Assembly: GCA_036558305.1 (NCBI GenBank)
Contig: DATBFX010000031.1
Coordinates: 17,880-81,879, forward strand
Source: DATBFX01 sp036558305
GTDB taxonomy: Bacteria; Chloroflexota; Chloroflexia; Thermomicrobiales; UBA6265
Direction: 5' to 3'
Length of the DNA: 64,000 nt
This document shows positions 32,730 through 41,252 of the stretch, piece after piece (within the stretch, counting starts at the first letter, position 1; every line of letters starts with the position of its first letter). The notes under the pieces are model-generated. The model saw nothing but the letters and a program-made list of their open reading frames with translations. It ran no database searches and was not told where the DNA came from. Made by a program: the position numbers and the translations under genes.

Positions 32730-33659
32730 CTACTTCTGGCCGATCAGCACGACGATGGTGTTGAAGATGGCGTGCGTGAGGAACGAGGTCGTCGTCCCGA
32801 AGTACTTGCGTTCGAGACCCAGCATCAGCCCGACGACGAAGATCGAGAGGAGGACGAAGGAGATGCCGTACTGGTTGTGCAACAGGGCAAAAAGGACCGA
32901 CGTCACGATCAACCCGTACCTCGGCTGAATGGCGCCGCGCAGGAGCAATTCCTCTCCCGCGCCCGCGCCGAGACCGAAGAAGACCGCGCCGATCGGATTC
33001 TGGACCCCGGACGTGATCTCTTTCGTCGCCTCGTCGATCTCCTTGGAGACGTCGGGTTGCAGGAGGTTCGTCGCGACGCCGCCCGCCACCACGACGACCA
33101 AGGCGACGAACACGGCAAACGTCGCGACGGCGATCATCGTCCCGGTCGGTGTGATCACCCCCAGCCGCGCCGTCGCCTGCCGGAAATTGCGGGTGATCAA
33201 GAGCCCGACCAGGATGTAGGCGAAGGCGATCTCGGCCAGAAACTGGATCAGCAGCTCGGCGACGCTGACGTCACCGCCGGCCGAGGCCGGATCGGGCGAC
33301 AAGACGTACGAGGCGAAGAGGACACCGATCACGGCCAGCACGACGCACAAACCGGCCATGTCGACCGGCGACGCGCTGTCCATCGGGGTCCAGGCGGCGA
33401 CGAATCGCCGGAGCGCGGGGATCAGCGGCAGGCAGAGACCGACCCCGACCGCGAGCGCCGTCCAGCCCCCGTCGCTCCCATGAACAGCGAAGGCGGCTCC
33501 CACGACGGTCAGGAGAACGCCGGGGATACCGAACAAGAGGTAGAGACCGACGCGTGCCGATCGATCCGATGCGGCGCGAAACACCCAGTACGCCAGACCA
33601 AACGCAACGGCCAGGGTCCCCAAGGTAACGGCAAGGAGGATCAGGTCATCCGTTCCCAA
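32730..33659 (-). CDS. CPBP family intramembrane glutamic/metallo endopeptidase
   Basis: The 309-residue product has about eight hydrophobic helices and the CPBP (Abi) motifs in order: GAGEELLLRGAI (EExxxR), ALLHNQYG and a final FLTHAIFNT. Such membrane proteases resemble CAAX prenyl proteases; in bacteria they are tied to bacteriocin immunity and envelope processing, and the substrate is unknown here. The start chosen is TTG 33657-33659 (MGTDDLILLAV), with GGAGGCG about a dozen bases upstream; the open frame continues far upstream antisense to parB without similarity. Confidence 0.82.
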   Translation of the reverse strand: MGTDDLILLAVTLGTLAVAFGLAYWVFRAASDRSARVGLYLLFGIPGVLLTVVGAAFAVHGSDGGWTALAVGVGLCLPLIPALRRFVAAWTPMDSASPVDMAGLCVVLAVIGVLFASYVLSPDPASAGGDVSVAELLIQFLAEIAFAYILVGLLITRNFRQATARLGVITPTGTMIAVATFAVFVALVVVVAGGVATNLLQPDVSKEIDEATKEITSGVQNPIGAVFFGLGAGAGEELLLRGAIQPRYGLIVTSVLFALLHNQYGISFVLLSIFVVGLMLGLERKYFGTTTSFLTHAIFNTIVVLIGQK

Positions 33660-33802
33660 GGACCAGCTTCGCCTCCGCGGGTGCGATCGATCGACACGAA
33701 ATCGCCGCCCTCCTCGGGCGGCGGTCCCCAAGTATACGCGCTGACCAGGGCCGATTCGGGCTTGGCGCAACTCGATCCGGCATTCGTGTCGTGGATGCCG
33801 GG

Positions 33803-33811
33803 TGCTAGACT
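33803..33811 (+). promoter_or_regulatory. Extended -10 promoter element of parB
   Basis: TGC-TAGACT at 33803-33811, 62 bases before the parB ATG. The hexamer 17 nt upstream is TTCGTG, a weak -35. Confidence 0.5.
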
Positions 33812-33872
33812 GTAGCCGCCAAAACCGTTCGCCAATAAGCGCGGCCGTGGTACCAGGCGAGATAGCCACCGT

Positions 33873-34799
33873 ATGAGTCAAAGGTCGTCCAGCCCATCTT
33901 CCAGCGCCACGCCAGACGGCGCGCCGCTCCGCGGCCGCAAGGGCGGTCTGGGGCGCGGACTCGGCGCCTTGATCCCCTCGTACCCGGAAGGCGAACCCCG
34001 GAACGCGACCCTCGACGTCGACATCAACGCCATCGCGCCGAATCCGTACCAGCCCCGCACCGGTCTCGATGCCGCCAAACTCCAGCAACTGGCCGATTCG
34101 ATCCGCGTCCACGGCATCATCCAACCGCTCGTCGTCCGCCGCGCCGAAGAGCGGGACCGCTACACGTTGATCGCAGGCGAGCGTCGCTGGCGCGCGGCGC
34201 GTCTCGCGAATCTCAACGTGGTTCCGGTCGTCGTCAAAGAGGCGGCGCCGCAGGCGATGCTCGAGCTGGCGCTGGTCGAGAACGTCGTGCGCGCCGATCT
34301 CTCTCCGCTGGAAGAGGCGATCGCGTACCGCCAGTTGATCGACGAGTTCGGATTGACCCAGGCCAGCGTCGCCGAGCGCGTCGGCCGGTCCCGCGTCAGC
34401 GTCACCAACACGCTTCGTCTCCTCAGCGCGCCCGAAGCCGTCCGGGTGGCACTGCAAGAGGGCCGGATCACGGAGGGCCATGCGCGCGCCCTGCTCGGTC
34501 TTCCCAACGCCGCCGACCAGATCGCGATGCTCGACGTGGTGATCGCCAAGGGCTGGACGGTACGCCAAACCGAGGATGCCGTCCGCAAGTGGGTCGCCGA
34601 TCCCGAACGGCACGAACCGGAGCGTCCCCGGAGTCCCCTCCTCACGTCGATCGAGGAGCGCTTTCAACGCGCGCTCGGAACCCGCGTCGCGGTTCGCCAA
34701 CCGCCCGGTGCCTCCGCCGGCACGGTCGTCATCCACTACCACTCCGAGGAGCAACTCCAGGCACTGTATGACCGCCTCGTGGGCGAAGAGCTCCTGTAG
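33873..34799 (+). CDS. parB: Chromosome-partitioning protein ParB
   Basis: The 308-residue product has the ParB order. A basic N-terminal peptide with KGGLGRGLGALIPS is typical of ParA-contacting starts. The CTP-binding N domain has NPYQPR and IAGERRWRAARLA, then ENVVRADLSPLEEAIAY. A central helix-turn-helix domain (QASVAERVGRSRVSVTNTLRLL) recognises parS, and a C-terminal dimer domain follows. It loads onto parS DNA near the origin. parA/soj is not adjacent, which is unusual. The ATG at 33873 has only a weak ribosome binding site. The gene converges with the 34962-35693 gene across a palindromic repeat. Confidence 0.92.
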   Translation: MSQRSSSPSSSATPDGAPLRGRKGGLGRGLGALIPSYPEGEPRNATLDVDINAIAPNPYQPRTGLDAAKLQQLADSIRVHGIIQPLVVRRAEERDRYTLIAGERRWRAARLANLNVVPVVVKEAAPQAMLELALVENVVRADLSPLEEAIAYRQLIDEFGLTQASVAERVGRSRVSVTNTLRLLSAPEAVRVALQEGRITEGHARALLGLPNAADQIAMLDVVIAKGWTVRQTEDAVRKWVADPERHEPERPRSPLLTSIEERFQRALGTRVAVRQPPGASAGTVVIHYHSEEQLQALYDRLVGEELL

Positions 34800-34839
34800 G
34801 GCGTGTTTGCAAGACGCGGTGGGAGGCAGTTCGGTGAAG

Positions 34840-34884
34840 CGTAGGGGCGGACCGGGTGCCCTCTGGGCGCTGTCCGCCCCTACG
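34840..34884. repeat. Interspersed palindromic repeat, copy 5 (longer loop)
   Basis: Perfect 13-bp arms (CGTAGGGGCGGAC / GTCCGCCCCTACG) with a 19-base loop. It lies between the converging parB and 34962 genes. Confidence 0.92.
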
Positions 34885-34961
34885 ACTCCTTTGCCAACAC
34901 GTCCGAGCCTGGTCGCCACCGGAATTCGAAATCGCGATTCAGTCGCCGCTCGTTTCGAGGC

Positions 34962-35693
34962 TCATTTCCCGCCGCAGGGGATTTGGTCGGTCGTGTTCTG
35001 CTCTCGCTCGACCTGGCCGCTGACCGCGTCAACCCTAACCGACACGGCTGCTTGCCCCGCCGACCGTTCGTCCTCGTACGTCACCAGCCAATAGGGGTCG
35101 GCGCCGTCGACCGCCGGTTCGATCGTCAGTCGCGACAGGTGACGAAACTCCGGGCAGGCGATCCGGTAAGCGTTGCCGGCGGTCGTGTCGGCGGCAAACA
35201 GCGCCACCACGGAGCTGATGGGATATGTCGCGACGGCCGGCGCCCGGCCGGGCGCCCACATCCACCCCATCTCCTGCTCGTCGATCACCACGCCGCTCGT
35301 GCGATCGACGATCATGCTCAACGTCGCTGCCTTGCCGGCGGGCCCGACCGCGCGCGATGGGGACGCGAAGGTGTAGAGGAGCCACCCCGACTCGGGGATC
35401 TCGCTGCTCCCTGCCGTTGCCGCGTCGCTGGGCCAGTCAACCTGCATCCCGGCCGAAAAGAGTTCGGCGTCCGCCGCCCACGACCGGGCCCGCGCCAGCG
35501 CCGCGGGTAGGGCGCTCTCGATGGTCAGCGGATCCCCGGGGGGCACGCCCGTCTCCAACCGCACCAACGGGCTGCGTTCGCCGCTCGCGTCGCGCCGGAC
35601 CACGACCAACGCCACGGCCAGCAAGACGACCTGGAAGACGATCAAGCAGCCCAGCACGATACGCCACCGGGTGGCATGGGCAAGCGTCGACAT
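34962..35693 (-). CDS. Hypothetical membrane-anchored protein
   Basis: A 243-residue product with one N-terminal membrane segment (about residues 10-32, LGCLIVFQVVLLAVALVVV) and an extracytoplasmic remainder. The C-terminal part, LTIEPAVDGADPYWLVTYED followed by VSVRVDAVSGQVEREQ, has the look of a PepSY-like repeat (strand, then a DxxTGxV turn), but this is tentative. The start ATG 35693 has GGGAG upstream. It follows the 35710-36015 gene by 16 bases and is probably co-transcribed with it. Confidence 0.65.
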   Translation of the reverse strand: MSTLAHATRWRIVLGCLIVFQVVLLAVALVVVRRDASGERSPLVRLETGVPPGDPLTIESALPAALARARSWAADAELFSAGMQVDWPSDAATAGSSEIPESGWLLYTFASPSRAVGPAGKAATLSMIVDRTSGVVIDEQEMGWMWAPGRAPAVATYPISSVVALFAADTTAGNAYRIACPEFRHLSRLTIEPAVDGADPYWLVTYEDERSAGQAAVSVRVDAVSGQVEREQNTTDQIPCGGK

Positions 35694-35709
35694 CGACCCA
35701 CTCCCGCCC

Positions 35710-36015
35710 TTACAACTGCCGCACGGCGTAGCTGGCAGAGCGCGCGATCTCTCCCGCGCCCGCGGTCGGCAACTCGCCCGCCCCGATGACTTCCCACCCC
35801 TCGGTCGCCAGATCCACCCCGATCGTCTCCTGCGTGTATTGATCGACCTGCCACGTCACCGATGATTCGACACGCGGGACTTCCAGCAGCGGGACCACGT
35901 CGTCACGCACCACGACCAGTCCTTGTGCCGTTTCCAGAATCACCCGTAAATGCAGGCGATCGCGATCTTCGCTCCTAACCACCTCCCCGAACCCTTCAAC
36001 CCGCCCGAATCTCAT
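35710..36015 (-). CDS. Hypothetical small protein
   Basis: A 101-residue product (MRFGRVEGFGEVVRSEDRDR at the start), soluble and strand-rich, with no recognised motif. The start ATG 36013-36015 is chosen because similarity cannot be judged and the longer frame runs into the prfB promoter region. Its tight spacing to the downstream membrane-anchored gene suggests a two-gene unit. Confidence that it is expressed is moderate. Confidence 0.5.
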   Translation of the reverse strand: MRFGRVEGFGEVVRSEDRDRLHLRVILETAQGLVVVRDDVVPLLEVPRVESSVTWQVDQYTQETIGVDLATEGWEVIGAGELPTAGAGEIARSASYAVRQL

Positions 36016-36115
36016 GAGGTTGCTCACCGGTGCAACGCGGCACGACTTCCTTCGCAAGTCTGATCTGCGCAAGGCCGCGCGACAAGACGGCCGTCTCGCG
36101 CCCCGGCGCCCCGCG

Positions 36116-36121
36116 TATACT
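36116..36121 (+). promoter_or_regulatory. Candidate -10 of prfB
   Basis: TATACT, 51 bases before the prfB GTG. The -35 at the proper distance is poor. Confidence 0.4.
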
Positions 36122-36171
36122 TGCCGATGGCGACTCAAGAGCGAGCGAACGACCGACGAAAGGACCGAACC

Positions 36172-37276
36172 GTGCTGGAAGAGAACGTCAAGAAGCTCCT
36201 CGAAGCATGCGAGCGCGTCGACAGACTCGGGGTGCGTCTTTGACTTCGCCGGCGATCAACGCGAGGTCGAGGATCTCGAGCGCCAGAGCGGCGAACCCGG
36301 TTTCTGGGAGGACATGACCGCGGCCCAGACGGTGATGCGGCGCATCGGCGAACTCCGCGCCCGGACCGAGAGCTGGCAGGAACTCCGGGACTCCATCGCC
36401 GACCTCCTTTCCCTGGCAGAACTTTCCGAAGGCGACGAGGCGATGACCGGCGAGATCGCCGCCGAGACCAACAGCGTCCTGTGTCGCCTCGACGACCTCG
36501 AATTGCAGTTGGCGCTGAACGGTCCGCACGATCGCAACAATGCCATCCTCGTCGTCCATTCGAGCGAGGGCGGAGTCGATGCCCAGGACTTCGCCGAGAT
36601 GCTGACCCGGATGTACCTGCGCTGGGCCGATCGCCGCGGTTTCAAGGCCGAGCTCCTCGACGAGACCCCCGGCGATGAGGCGGGCATCAAGAACGCCACG
36701 ATCGAAATCCGGGGTTCCAACGCCTACGGTTTCGCCAGGGCCGAAGCCGGTTCACACCGCCTGGTCCGGCTTTCTCCGTTCGACGCCGCGCATCGCCGCC
36801 ACACGGCGTTCGCCCTCGTCGAGGTCCTCCCGGAGATCGAAAGCGATACCGAGATCGACCTCAACCCGGACGACGTCCGCGTCGACACCTATCGCTCCTC
36901 CGGCGCCGGCGGGCAACACGTCAACAAAACGAGTTCCGCCGTCCGGTTGACCCATCTGCCGACCGGGATCGTCGTCACCTGCCAGAACGAGCGCAGCCAG
37001 ATTCAGAACCGCGAAACCGCCTTCAAGATCCTGCGGGCGCGCCTGTTGGAGCGCAAACTCAAGCAGGAAGCCGACGAGCTCTCCAAACTGAAGGGCGAGC
37101 ACACCGGGGCAGGTTTCGGCGGTAACCGAATTCGTTCCTACGTCCTCCACCCGTACACAATGGTCACGGATCACCGCACGGACACCAGCACCGCCGACAC
37201 CCAGGCCGTGCTCAACGGCGACATCGATCCCTTCGTCAGTGCCTACCTGCAGCAGCAAATGGGAGTCGCGGTATGA
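36172..37276 (+). CDS. prfB: Peptide chain release factor 2, with programmed +1 frameshift
   Basis: RF2 reads UGA and UAA stop codons and releases the peptide. Translation begins at GTG 36172 (AAAGGA upstream) and runs 23 codons (MLEENVKKLLEACERVDRL...) to an in-frame TGA at 36241-36243. The ribosome must slip +1 on CTT (36238-36240) and continue at GAC 36242, giving DFAGDQREVEDL and a total of about 367 residues (join 36172-36240, 36242-37276). The UGA-recognition SPF tripeptide (VRLSPFDAAH) and the catalytic GGQ (SSGAGGQHVNK) are present, which identifies RF2 and not RF1. Slippage makes RF2 regulate its own level. The next gene overlaps the stop as ATGA. Confidence 0.95.
36229..36243 (+). 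promoter_or_regulatory. Programmed +1 frameshift site in prfB
   Basis: GGGG (36229-36232), then CGT-CTT-TGA-C. The slip codon CTT followed by TGA and C is the conserved RF2 shift site. The Shine-Dalgarno-like GGGG lies a few bases farther from the slip codon than the AGGGGG of Escherichia coli. Confidence 0.92.
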
Positions 37277-38562
37277 GCCGTCAACGGTCGTTCGGTTGCC
37301 GCGGTCTGAGCGCGGTCTTGCTTATTCTTCTCGTGCTGTCCTCGATTCAGCACGGGCTGGTGGGTACTCAGGCGCTGGCGGCCGAGCAGATCGCGATCAA
37401 GACCGACAAGGCGAGTTCCGACTTCCCCGACGGCATCGATTTTTCGCTCGACGCCAGGAGCGACCACGAGATTCAGCGCATCGAGCTCCTTTACCAGGCA
37501 GCCGATATCGAGACGCTCAATCTGGAGGTGCCCGACTTCAAACCGGGCAAGCACGTCTCGCTGAAGCACACGCTCGACTTCCATACCAACTTCGAACCGT
37601 CCGGCATCGACATCACCTACCACTGGCGGATCACCGACGACGCCGGCAACGTCACCGAATCCGAACCGAAGGTCGTTCAGTGGTTCGACAATCGGTTCGA
37701 TTGGCAGTCCACCGCATCTTCAGACGTGACGCTCTATACCTACTATCAGAATCCAGCCTTTGCCAAGATCATTCTCGATACCGCCCAACGAACCGTCGAT
37801 CGTCTCAAGGTGATGTACGGTCTCGACACCGTGACGCCGTTCCGCATCTGGGCCTACAACAAGCAAAAGGACTTCCTCGTCACCCAACAGGCAAACGGTT
37901 CCGATGCGGTAGCGGCCACGACGTATCCTCAGTTCCACGTCATCGCGTCGCTCTTGCCCGAGGGCGGAATCCGCGAGGTCGGCCGCGTGATCCCGCACGA
38001 GGTCAGCCACCAACTCCTCTATCAGGCGACCAAGAATCCCTTCAACGCTCCCCCAACCTGGCTCGACGAAGGTCTTGCCGTCTCGAATCAGGAAAGCGGC
38101 AATGAGGATTCCCCCGCGTTGGTGAAGGACGCGGCGGAGAAGGGTCAGCTCTTTTCCATCCGCTCACTCAAATCCGATTTTCCGCTGGATTACTCGGACA
38201 TGGTCCTGGCCTACGCCGAGAGCTACTCGATCGTCCAGTTCATCATCAACACCTACGGCGAAGACAAATTGGCCGCCGTGATCGCGGCCTACCGCGACGG
38301 CGTCGCGCACGACGAGGCGCTCCGCCGGGGTCTCGGCGTCGACACCGACCAACTCGACCAACTCTGGAAAGCGAATCTCGACTACCCGGGCGACAAACCA
38401 CGCGCCACCGGCACCACCAGCCAACCGTCGCACTGGACCGATTTCTTCGGCACCGGTCTGGCCAGCGGCGCCCTCGTCGTCTTCGTTGCCTTGATCGCCG
38501 TCGCCCTGTTCCGTCTCGCATCTGCCCGTCGTTTCCGTCGTCATGCGCCTCGCCTCGGCTGA
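37273..38562 (+). CDS. Extracytoplasmic metallopeptidase (peptidase MA/gluzincin-like), membrane-tethered
   Basis: A 429-residue product with an N-terminal signal peptide (hydrophobic AVLLILLVLSSI, then a VGTQALA cleavage region). Zinc motif IPHEVSHQLLY (HExxH) lies near residue 240, with TWLDEGLAV (Glu in the E-G-L/A pattern, third ligand) about 30 residues on. A C-terminal membrane segment (GALVVFVALIAVALF) and basic tail follow. It would act outside the cell, anchored by the last helix; the substrate is unknown. Its ATG (37273) overlaps the prfB stop, so the two are translationally coupled. Confidence 0.82.
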   Translation: MSRQRSFGCRGLSAVLLILLVLSSIQHGLVGTQALAAEQIAIKTDKASSDFPDGIDFSLDARSDHEIQRIELLYQAADIETLNLEVPDFKPGKHVSLKHTLDFHTNFEPSGIDITYHWRITDDAGNVTESEPKVVQWFDNRFDWQSTASSDVTLYTYYQNPAFAKIILDTAQRTVDRLKVMYGLDTVTPFRIWAYNKQKDFLVTQQANGSDAVAATTYPQFHVIASLLPEGGIREVGRVIPHEVSHQLLYQATKNPFNAPPTWLDEGLAVSNQESGNEDSPALVKDAAEKGQLFSIRSLKSDFPLDYSDMVLAYAESYSIVQFIINTYGEDKLAAVIAAYRDGVAHDEALRRGLGVDTDQLDQLWKANLDYPGDKPRATGTTSQPSHWTDFFGTGLASGALVVFVALIAVALFRLASARRFRRHAPRLG

Positions 38563-38622
38563 CCACGGCACGGGCGCCGGTTGCCCTGGGCGGTCGGTCA
38601 TGGTGTACCCTGCACCAGCGCG

Positions 38623-38631
38623 TGCTAGACT
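38623..38631 (+). promoter_or_regulatory. Extended -10 promoter element of the fixX-like gene
   Basis: TGC-TAGACT at 38623-38631, 64 bases before the ATG. The -35 region is poor; the element matches those before parB and the 9261 gene. Confidence 0.5.
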
Positions 38632-38695
38632 CGCGCGGTTCCGGCGGTTGGTGGGGTCGACCGGACATCGCGATCGTCTCGGGCACGAGGCTTCG

Positions 38696-39016
38696 ATGGA
38701 CACGTCACCGCGCCGCGCGAGGATCCTCGACCCGGCGGCGATCGAGCGCAAACTCGCGCTCGACACCTACAACGTCGACAGGAACCGCGCGCACATCCGG
38801 ATCATCGACCGCGACGTCTGTCTGCGGTGTGTCAGGCAGCAGTGCATCAACTGTTGCCCGGCGACCTGCTACACGCCCGAGGACGACGGTCGAGTCCTCT
38901 TTTCCTACGAGGGCTGCGTCGAATGCGGCACTTGCCGCATCGTCTGCCACGAGTTCGACAACATCGAGTGGACCTACCCGCGTGGGGGGTTCGGCATCCA
39001 GTATCGCCACGGTTAA
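38696..39016 (+). CDS. FixX-like ferredoxin (4Fe-4S, electron transfer flavoprotein associated)
   Basis: The 106-residue product matches FixX: CLRCVRQQCINCCPATCY, then YEGCVECGTCRIVCHEFDN, and the family's closing WTYPRGGFGIQYRHG. FixX passes electrons between FixAB (ETF) and FixC (an ETF-quinone oxidoreductase-like flavoprotein). Those partners are not in the window. The start ATG 38696 has GAGG five bases upstream. A second, thioredoxin-like ferredoxin gene follows after 51 bases, suggesting a small redox unit. Confidence 0.87.
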   Translation: MDTSPRRARILDPAAIERKLALDTYNVDRNRAHIRIIDRDVCLRCVRQQCINCCPATCYTPEDDGRVLFSYEGCVECGTCRIVCHEFDNIEWTYPRGGFGIQYRHG

Positions 39017-39067
39017 GCCGGGTTCTTGCCGGCCCAGCCGATCACCCGCGGGCGAGGACACGTCGTC

Positions 39068-39580
39068 ATGTATTGGACAAAGAAGCACGTGTTGGTCTGC
39101 ACCGCCTCCCATTGCGCCCAAAAGGGCGCCAATGACGTCGCCGGACGGCTCCGCCTCGACGTCATCCGGCGCGGTCTCGATGCCGAAATCCTCGTCAACA
39201 ACTGCGGCACGATCGACCTCTGCGACATCGGTCCGAACATCGTCGTCTACCCCGACAACATCATCTACCGGGGTGTCACCGTCAAGGACATCCCCGAAAT
39301 CGTCGAATACCTCAAGGGCGGACCGGTCGTCGAGCGCCTCCTGCTCGGTCCCCAGACACCCGAGGAGCAGACCCGCCGGGAGTTCTATCGGCAGGCGATT
39401 GAGTCCGGGAAGAAGTTGCCCGTCGCCGAATTCGAGCGGCTCGCGGCCGAGTTCGGGTTCGATGCCGCGTGGATCGCCGAGCAGTTGCGGCGCGGTTTCA
39501 TCGCCCGCAAACCGGCCACGGCCGACGAAGGCGAAGCGATCGACGTGACGAAGAAGGCGCGGACGCGCTACGGAGTCTAG
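39068..39580 (+). CDS. Thioredoxin-like [2Fe-2S] ferredoxin
   Basis: A 170-residue product starting MYWTKKHVLVCTASHCAQKG; further cysteines sit in NNCGTIDLCDIGPNIVVYP, followed by IIYRGVTVKDIPEIVEYLKGG. This is the pattern of shethna-type/NuoE-like ferredoxins with a thioredoxin fold and a four-Cys [2Fe-2S] site. A C-terminal ~70-residue helical extension (EEQTRREFYRQAIESGKK...) is unusual and has no assigned role. The start ATG 39068 has GAGGA upstream. Likely co-transcribed with the FixX-like gene. Confidence 0.82.
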   Translation: MYWTKKHVLVCTASHCAQKGANDVAGRLRLDVIRRGLDAEILVNNCGTIDLCDIGPNIVVYPDNIIYRGVTVKDIPEIVEYLKGGPVVERLLLGPQTPEEQTRREFYRQAIESGKKLPVAEFERLAAEFGFDAAWIAEQLRRGFIARKPATADEGEAIDVTKKARTRYGV

Positions 39581-39612
39581 CGGACCGTGCGGACAACGCC
39601 GACGGAGCGGCC

Positions 39613-40608
39613 GTGAATTCGCAAAAGCGGCAACCCGAGGTCGAAACGACCGAACGCTCCCTCGCGTCCGAACGCTACCGATGGTCGCCGATTCGGCCGT
39701 CGCGATCGCTCGCGGTCCGCCTTGCGCTCGCCTCGGGACTCGTCATCACCGCAATCTTGACGAACCGCTCGTTCCTCGGTTGGGGTCTCTTCGTCCTCTT
39801 CGCAATCCTGGTCGTGCCGATTGGCCGGGCGCGGTCGTTCGCCATTTCATTCGTCCCCTACGCCGCCGTCTGGTTCGCCTTTACGGCGATGCGATCCCTG
39901 GCCGACGAAACCGCGCTGGCGGATTCGTTGAGCAGCGTGGTCGGCAACTTCGAGCGTCGCCTCTTCGGCGGCCGCCTACCGTCGATCATGCTTCAGGATC
40001 GCTTTTACGACCGGAATCACCTGCACTGGTACGACTACCTGTGCACTTTCGTCCACTGGTCCTACTTCGTGATCCCGCACGCCGTGGCGATTCGGACGTG
40101 GTACAAGGACCCGATGCTTTTCCGCAGGTATCTGGCGTCGATGACGATGGTCCTCGCGATCGGACTCGCCCTCTACTTCATGATCCCGAGCCGGCCGCCC
40201 TGGAACCTGCCGGAGGAGCTCTCGTCGCCGTCTCAGCCCGTGGTGCAGCGGATCATGGCCAAGGTTGGCAAGCAGTTGGGCGGCGGTCTCTATCAAGCCA
40301 CCTACGACGTGATCGGCGAATCGAATCCCTGGGCGGCGATGCCGTCGATCCACATGGCAATCACCGTCCTGCTCGTATTTCCGGCCTTTCGAGCGGGTCG
40401 TAGATGGGGGTATCTGGCGCTGGCATATGCCGCATTGATGGGCTATTCGCTGGTGTATTTGGGCGAGCACTACGTCGTCGACGTCACCATCGGCACGGTC
40501 ATCTCGACCTACAGCTGGTATGCCGTCGGCACCTGGAGCCGGCGGGTCGCTCCGCTGGTGCGACCCGTCCGTCGCCGTCCACCGGAGCACTCGCTGGCAG
40601 ATGCGTAG
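39613..40608 (+). CDS. PAP2 superfamily membrane phosphatase/phosphotransferase (inositol phosphorylceramide synthase-like)
   Basis: A 331-residue product with about six membrane helices. The lipid-phosphatase motifs are present: SRPPWN (after a KD-rich loop) near residue 196, PSIHMAITV (PSxH) near 243 and YLGEHYVVDV (HxxxD) near 283. The arrangement, with a long N-terminal membrane part, is that of the PAP2_3 branch, which includes inositol phosphorylceramide synthases and bacterial lipid phosphatases. The substrate is unknown. The start is GTG 39613 with GGAG upstream. It follows the ferredoxin by 32 bases. Confidence 0.82.
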   Translation: MNSQKRQPEVETTERSLASERYRWSPIRPSRSLAVRLALASGLVITAILTNRSFLGWGLFVLFAILVVPIGRARSFAISFVPYAAVWFAFTAMRSLADETALADSLSSVVGNFERRLFGGRLPSIMLQDRFYDRNHLHWYDYLCTFVHWSYFVIPHAVAIRTWYKDPMLFRRYLASMTMVLAIGLALYFMIPSRPPWNLPEELSSPSQPVVQRIMAKVGKQLGGGLYQATYDVIGESNPWAAMPSIHMAITVLLVFPAFRAGRRWGYLALAYAALMGYSLVYLGEHYVVDVTIGTVISTYSWYAVGTWSRRVAPLVRPVRRRPPEHSLADA

Positions 40609-40646
40609 AGTGCGCGGCCTACCCGATCCGGTCGCGCGAGCCGTGC

Positions 40647-41231
40647 TCAACCGCTGGGGTTTTGCACCGCGCGATTGACGTCGGCGATCGCGACCAGTCC
40701 CTCGAGATACGACCGGAACGATGCACCCGCCGGAAGGTCGCGTCGTGTTCGCATCGGCCTGGTCAGGCGAACGTGCCCCGGCGCGGGGTCGTACTCGACC
40801 TTCAACCAGGAGCCAGCGAGGGAACGCTCGGCGGCGAGCGACGCCACCGCCGGCAAGAGCCTGGTTCTGAGCTCGCCCGGGGGGCCCTCGTAGTCAAAGG
40901 TGTCGGACCCTCCGTGCTGTTTGGCTCGGCTGACCGTCCAGAGCCACCGCTCGCCGCCGGCGCCGTCGATCACCGAGGCGTGGAAGACTCGCCCCATCCC
41001 GCCCGCGAGTTGGGCGATGCGACCTTCGGCCAGGTGGCCCGCGAATCGACCGTCGACGACCGCGTCGTCGACGTTCGCCGACCCGTCGACGACCTCCTGC
41101 ATCGGCAAGAGCGCCGCCTCGAGGTCGGCCTTGGCGCGCCGGTTGAAGAAAACCGCCATGTAGGCCGTCGCGGCCAGCGACAAGAGCACGATGACGCACA
41201 TCGCGATCGAGACGGAGACGTAGGGGTTCAC
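40647..41231 (-). CDS. Hypothetical membrane-anchored protein
   Basis: A 194-residue product with one N-terminal membrane segment (MCVIVLLSLAATAYMAVFF) and a soluble domain (LLPMQEVVDGSANVDDAVVDGRF, GRVFHASVIDGAGGERWLWTV). No family recognised. The start is GTG 41229-41231, with GAGGA upstream. It follows the MFS gene by 21 bases on the same strand and may form a unit with it. Confidence 0.6.
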   Translation of the reverse strand: MNPYVSVSIAMCVIVLLSLAATAYMAVFFNRRAKADLEAALLPMQEVVDGSANVDDAVVDGRFAGHLAEGRIAQLAGGMGRVFHASVIDGAGGERWLWTVSRAKQHGGSDTFDYEGPPGELRTRLLPAVASLAAERSLAGSWLKVEYDPAPGHVRLTRPMRTRRDLPAGASFRSYLEGLVAIADVNRAVQNPSG

Positions 41232-41252
41232 CCGGGTGTCCTCTGCTGGCCG

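Noticed and set aside
33660..34919. Extension of the CPBP protease frame upstream to 34919
   Set aside because: It runs antisense through parB and a REP element; only the part from 33659 down encodes membrane helices and CPBP motifs.
36014..36240. Upstream in-frame start for prfB that avoids the TGA
   Set aside because: The +1-frame sequence upstream of the shift site has no RF2 similarity, while the GTG-led zero frame encodes a normal RF2 N terminus and ends at the classic CTT-TGA-C site.
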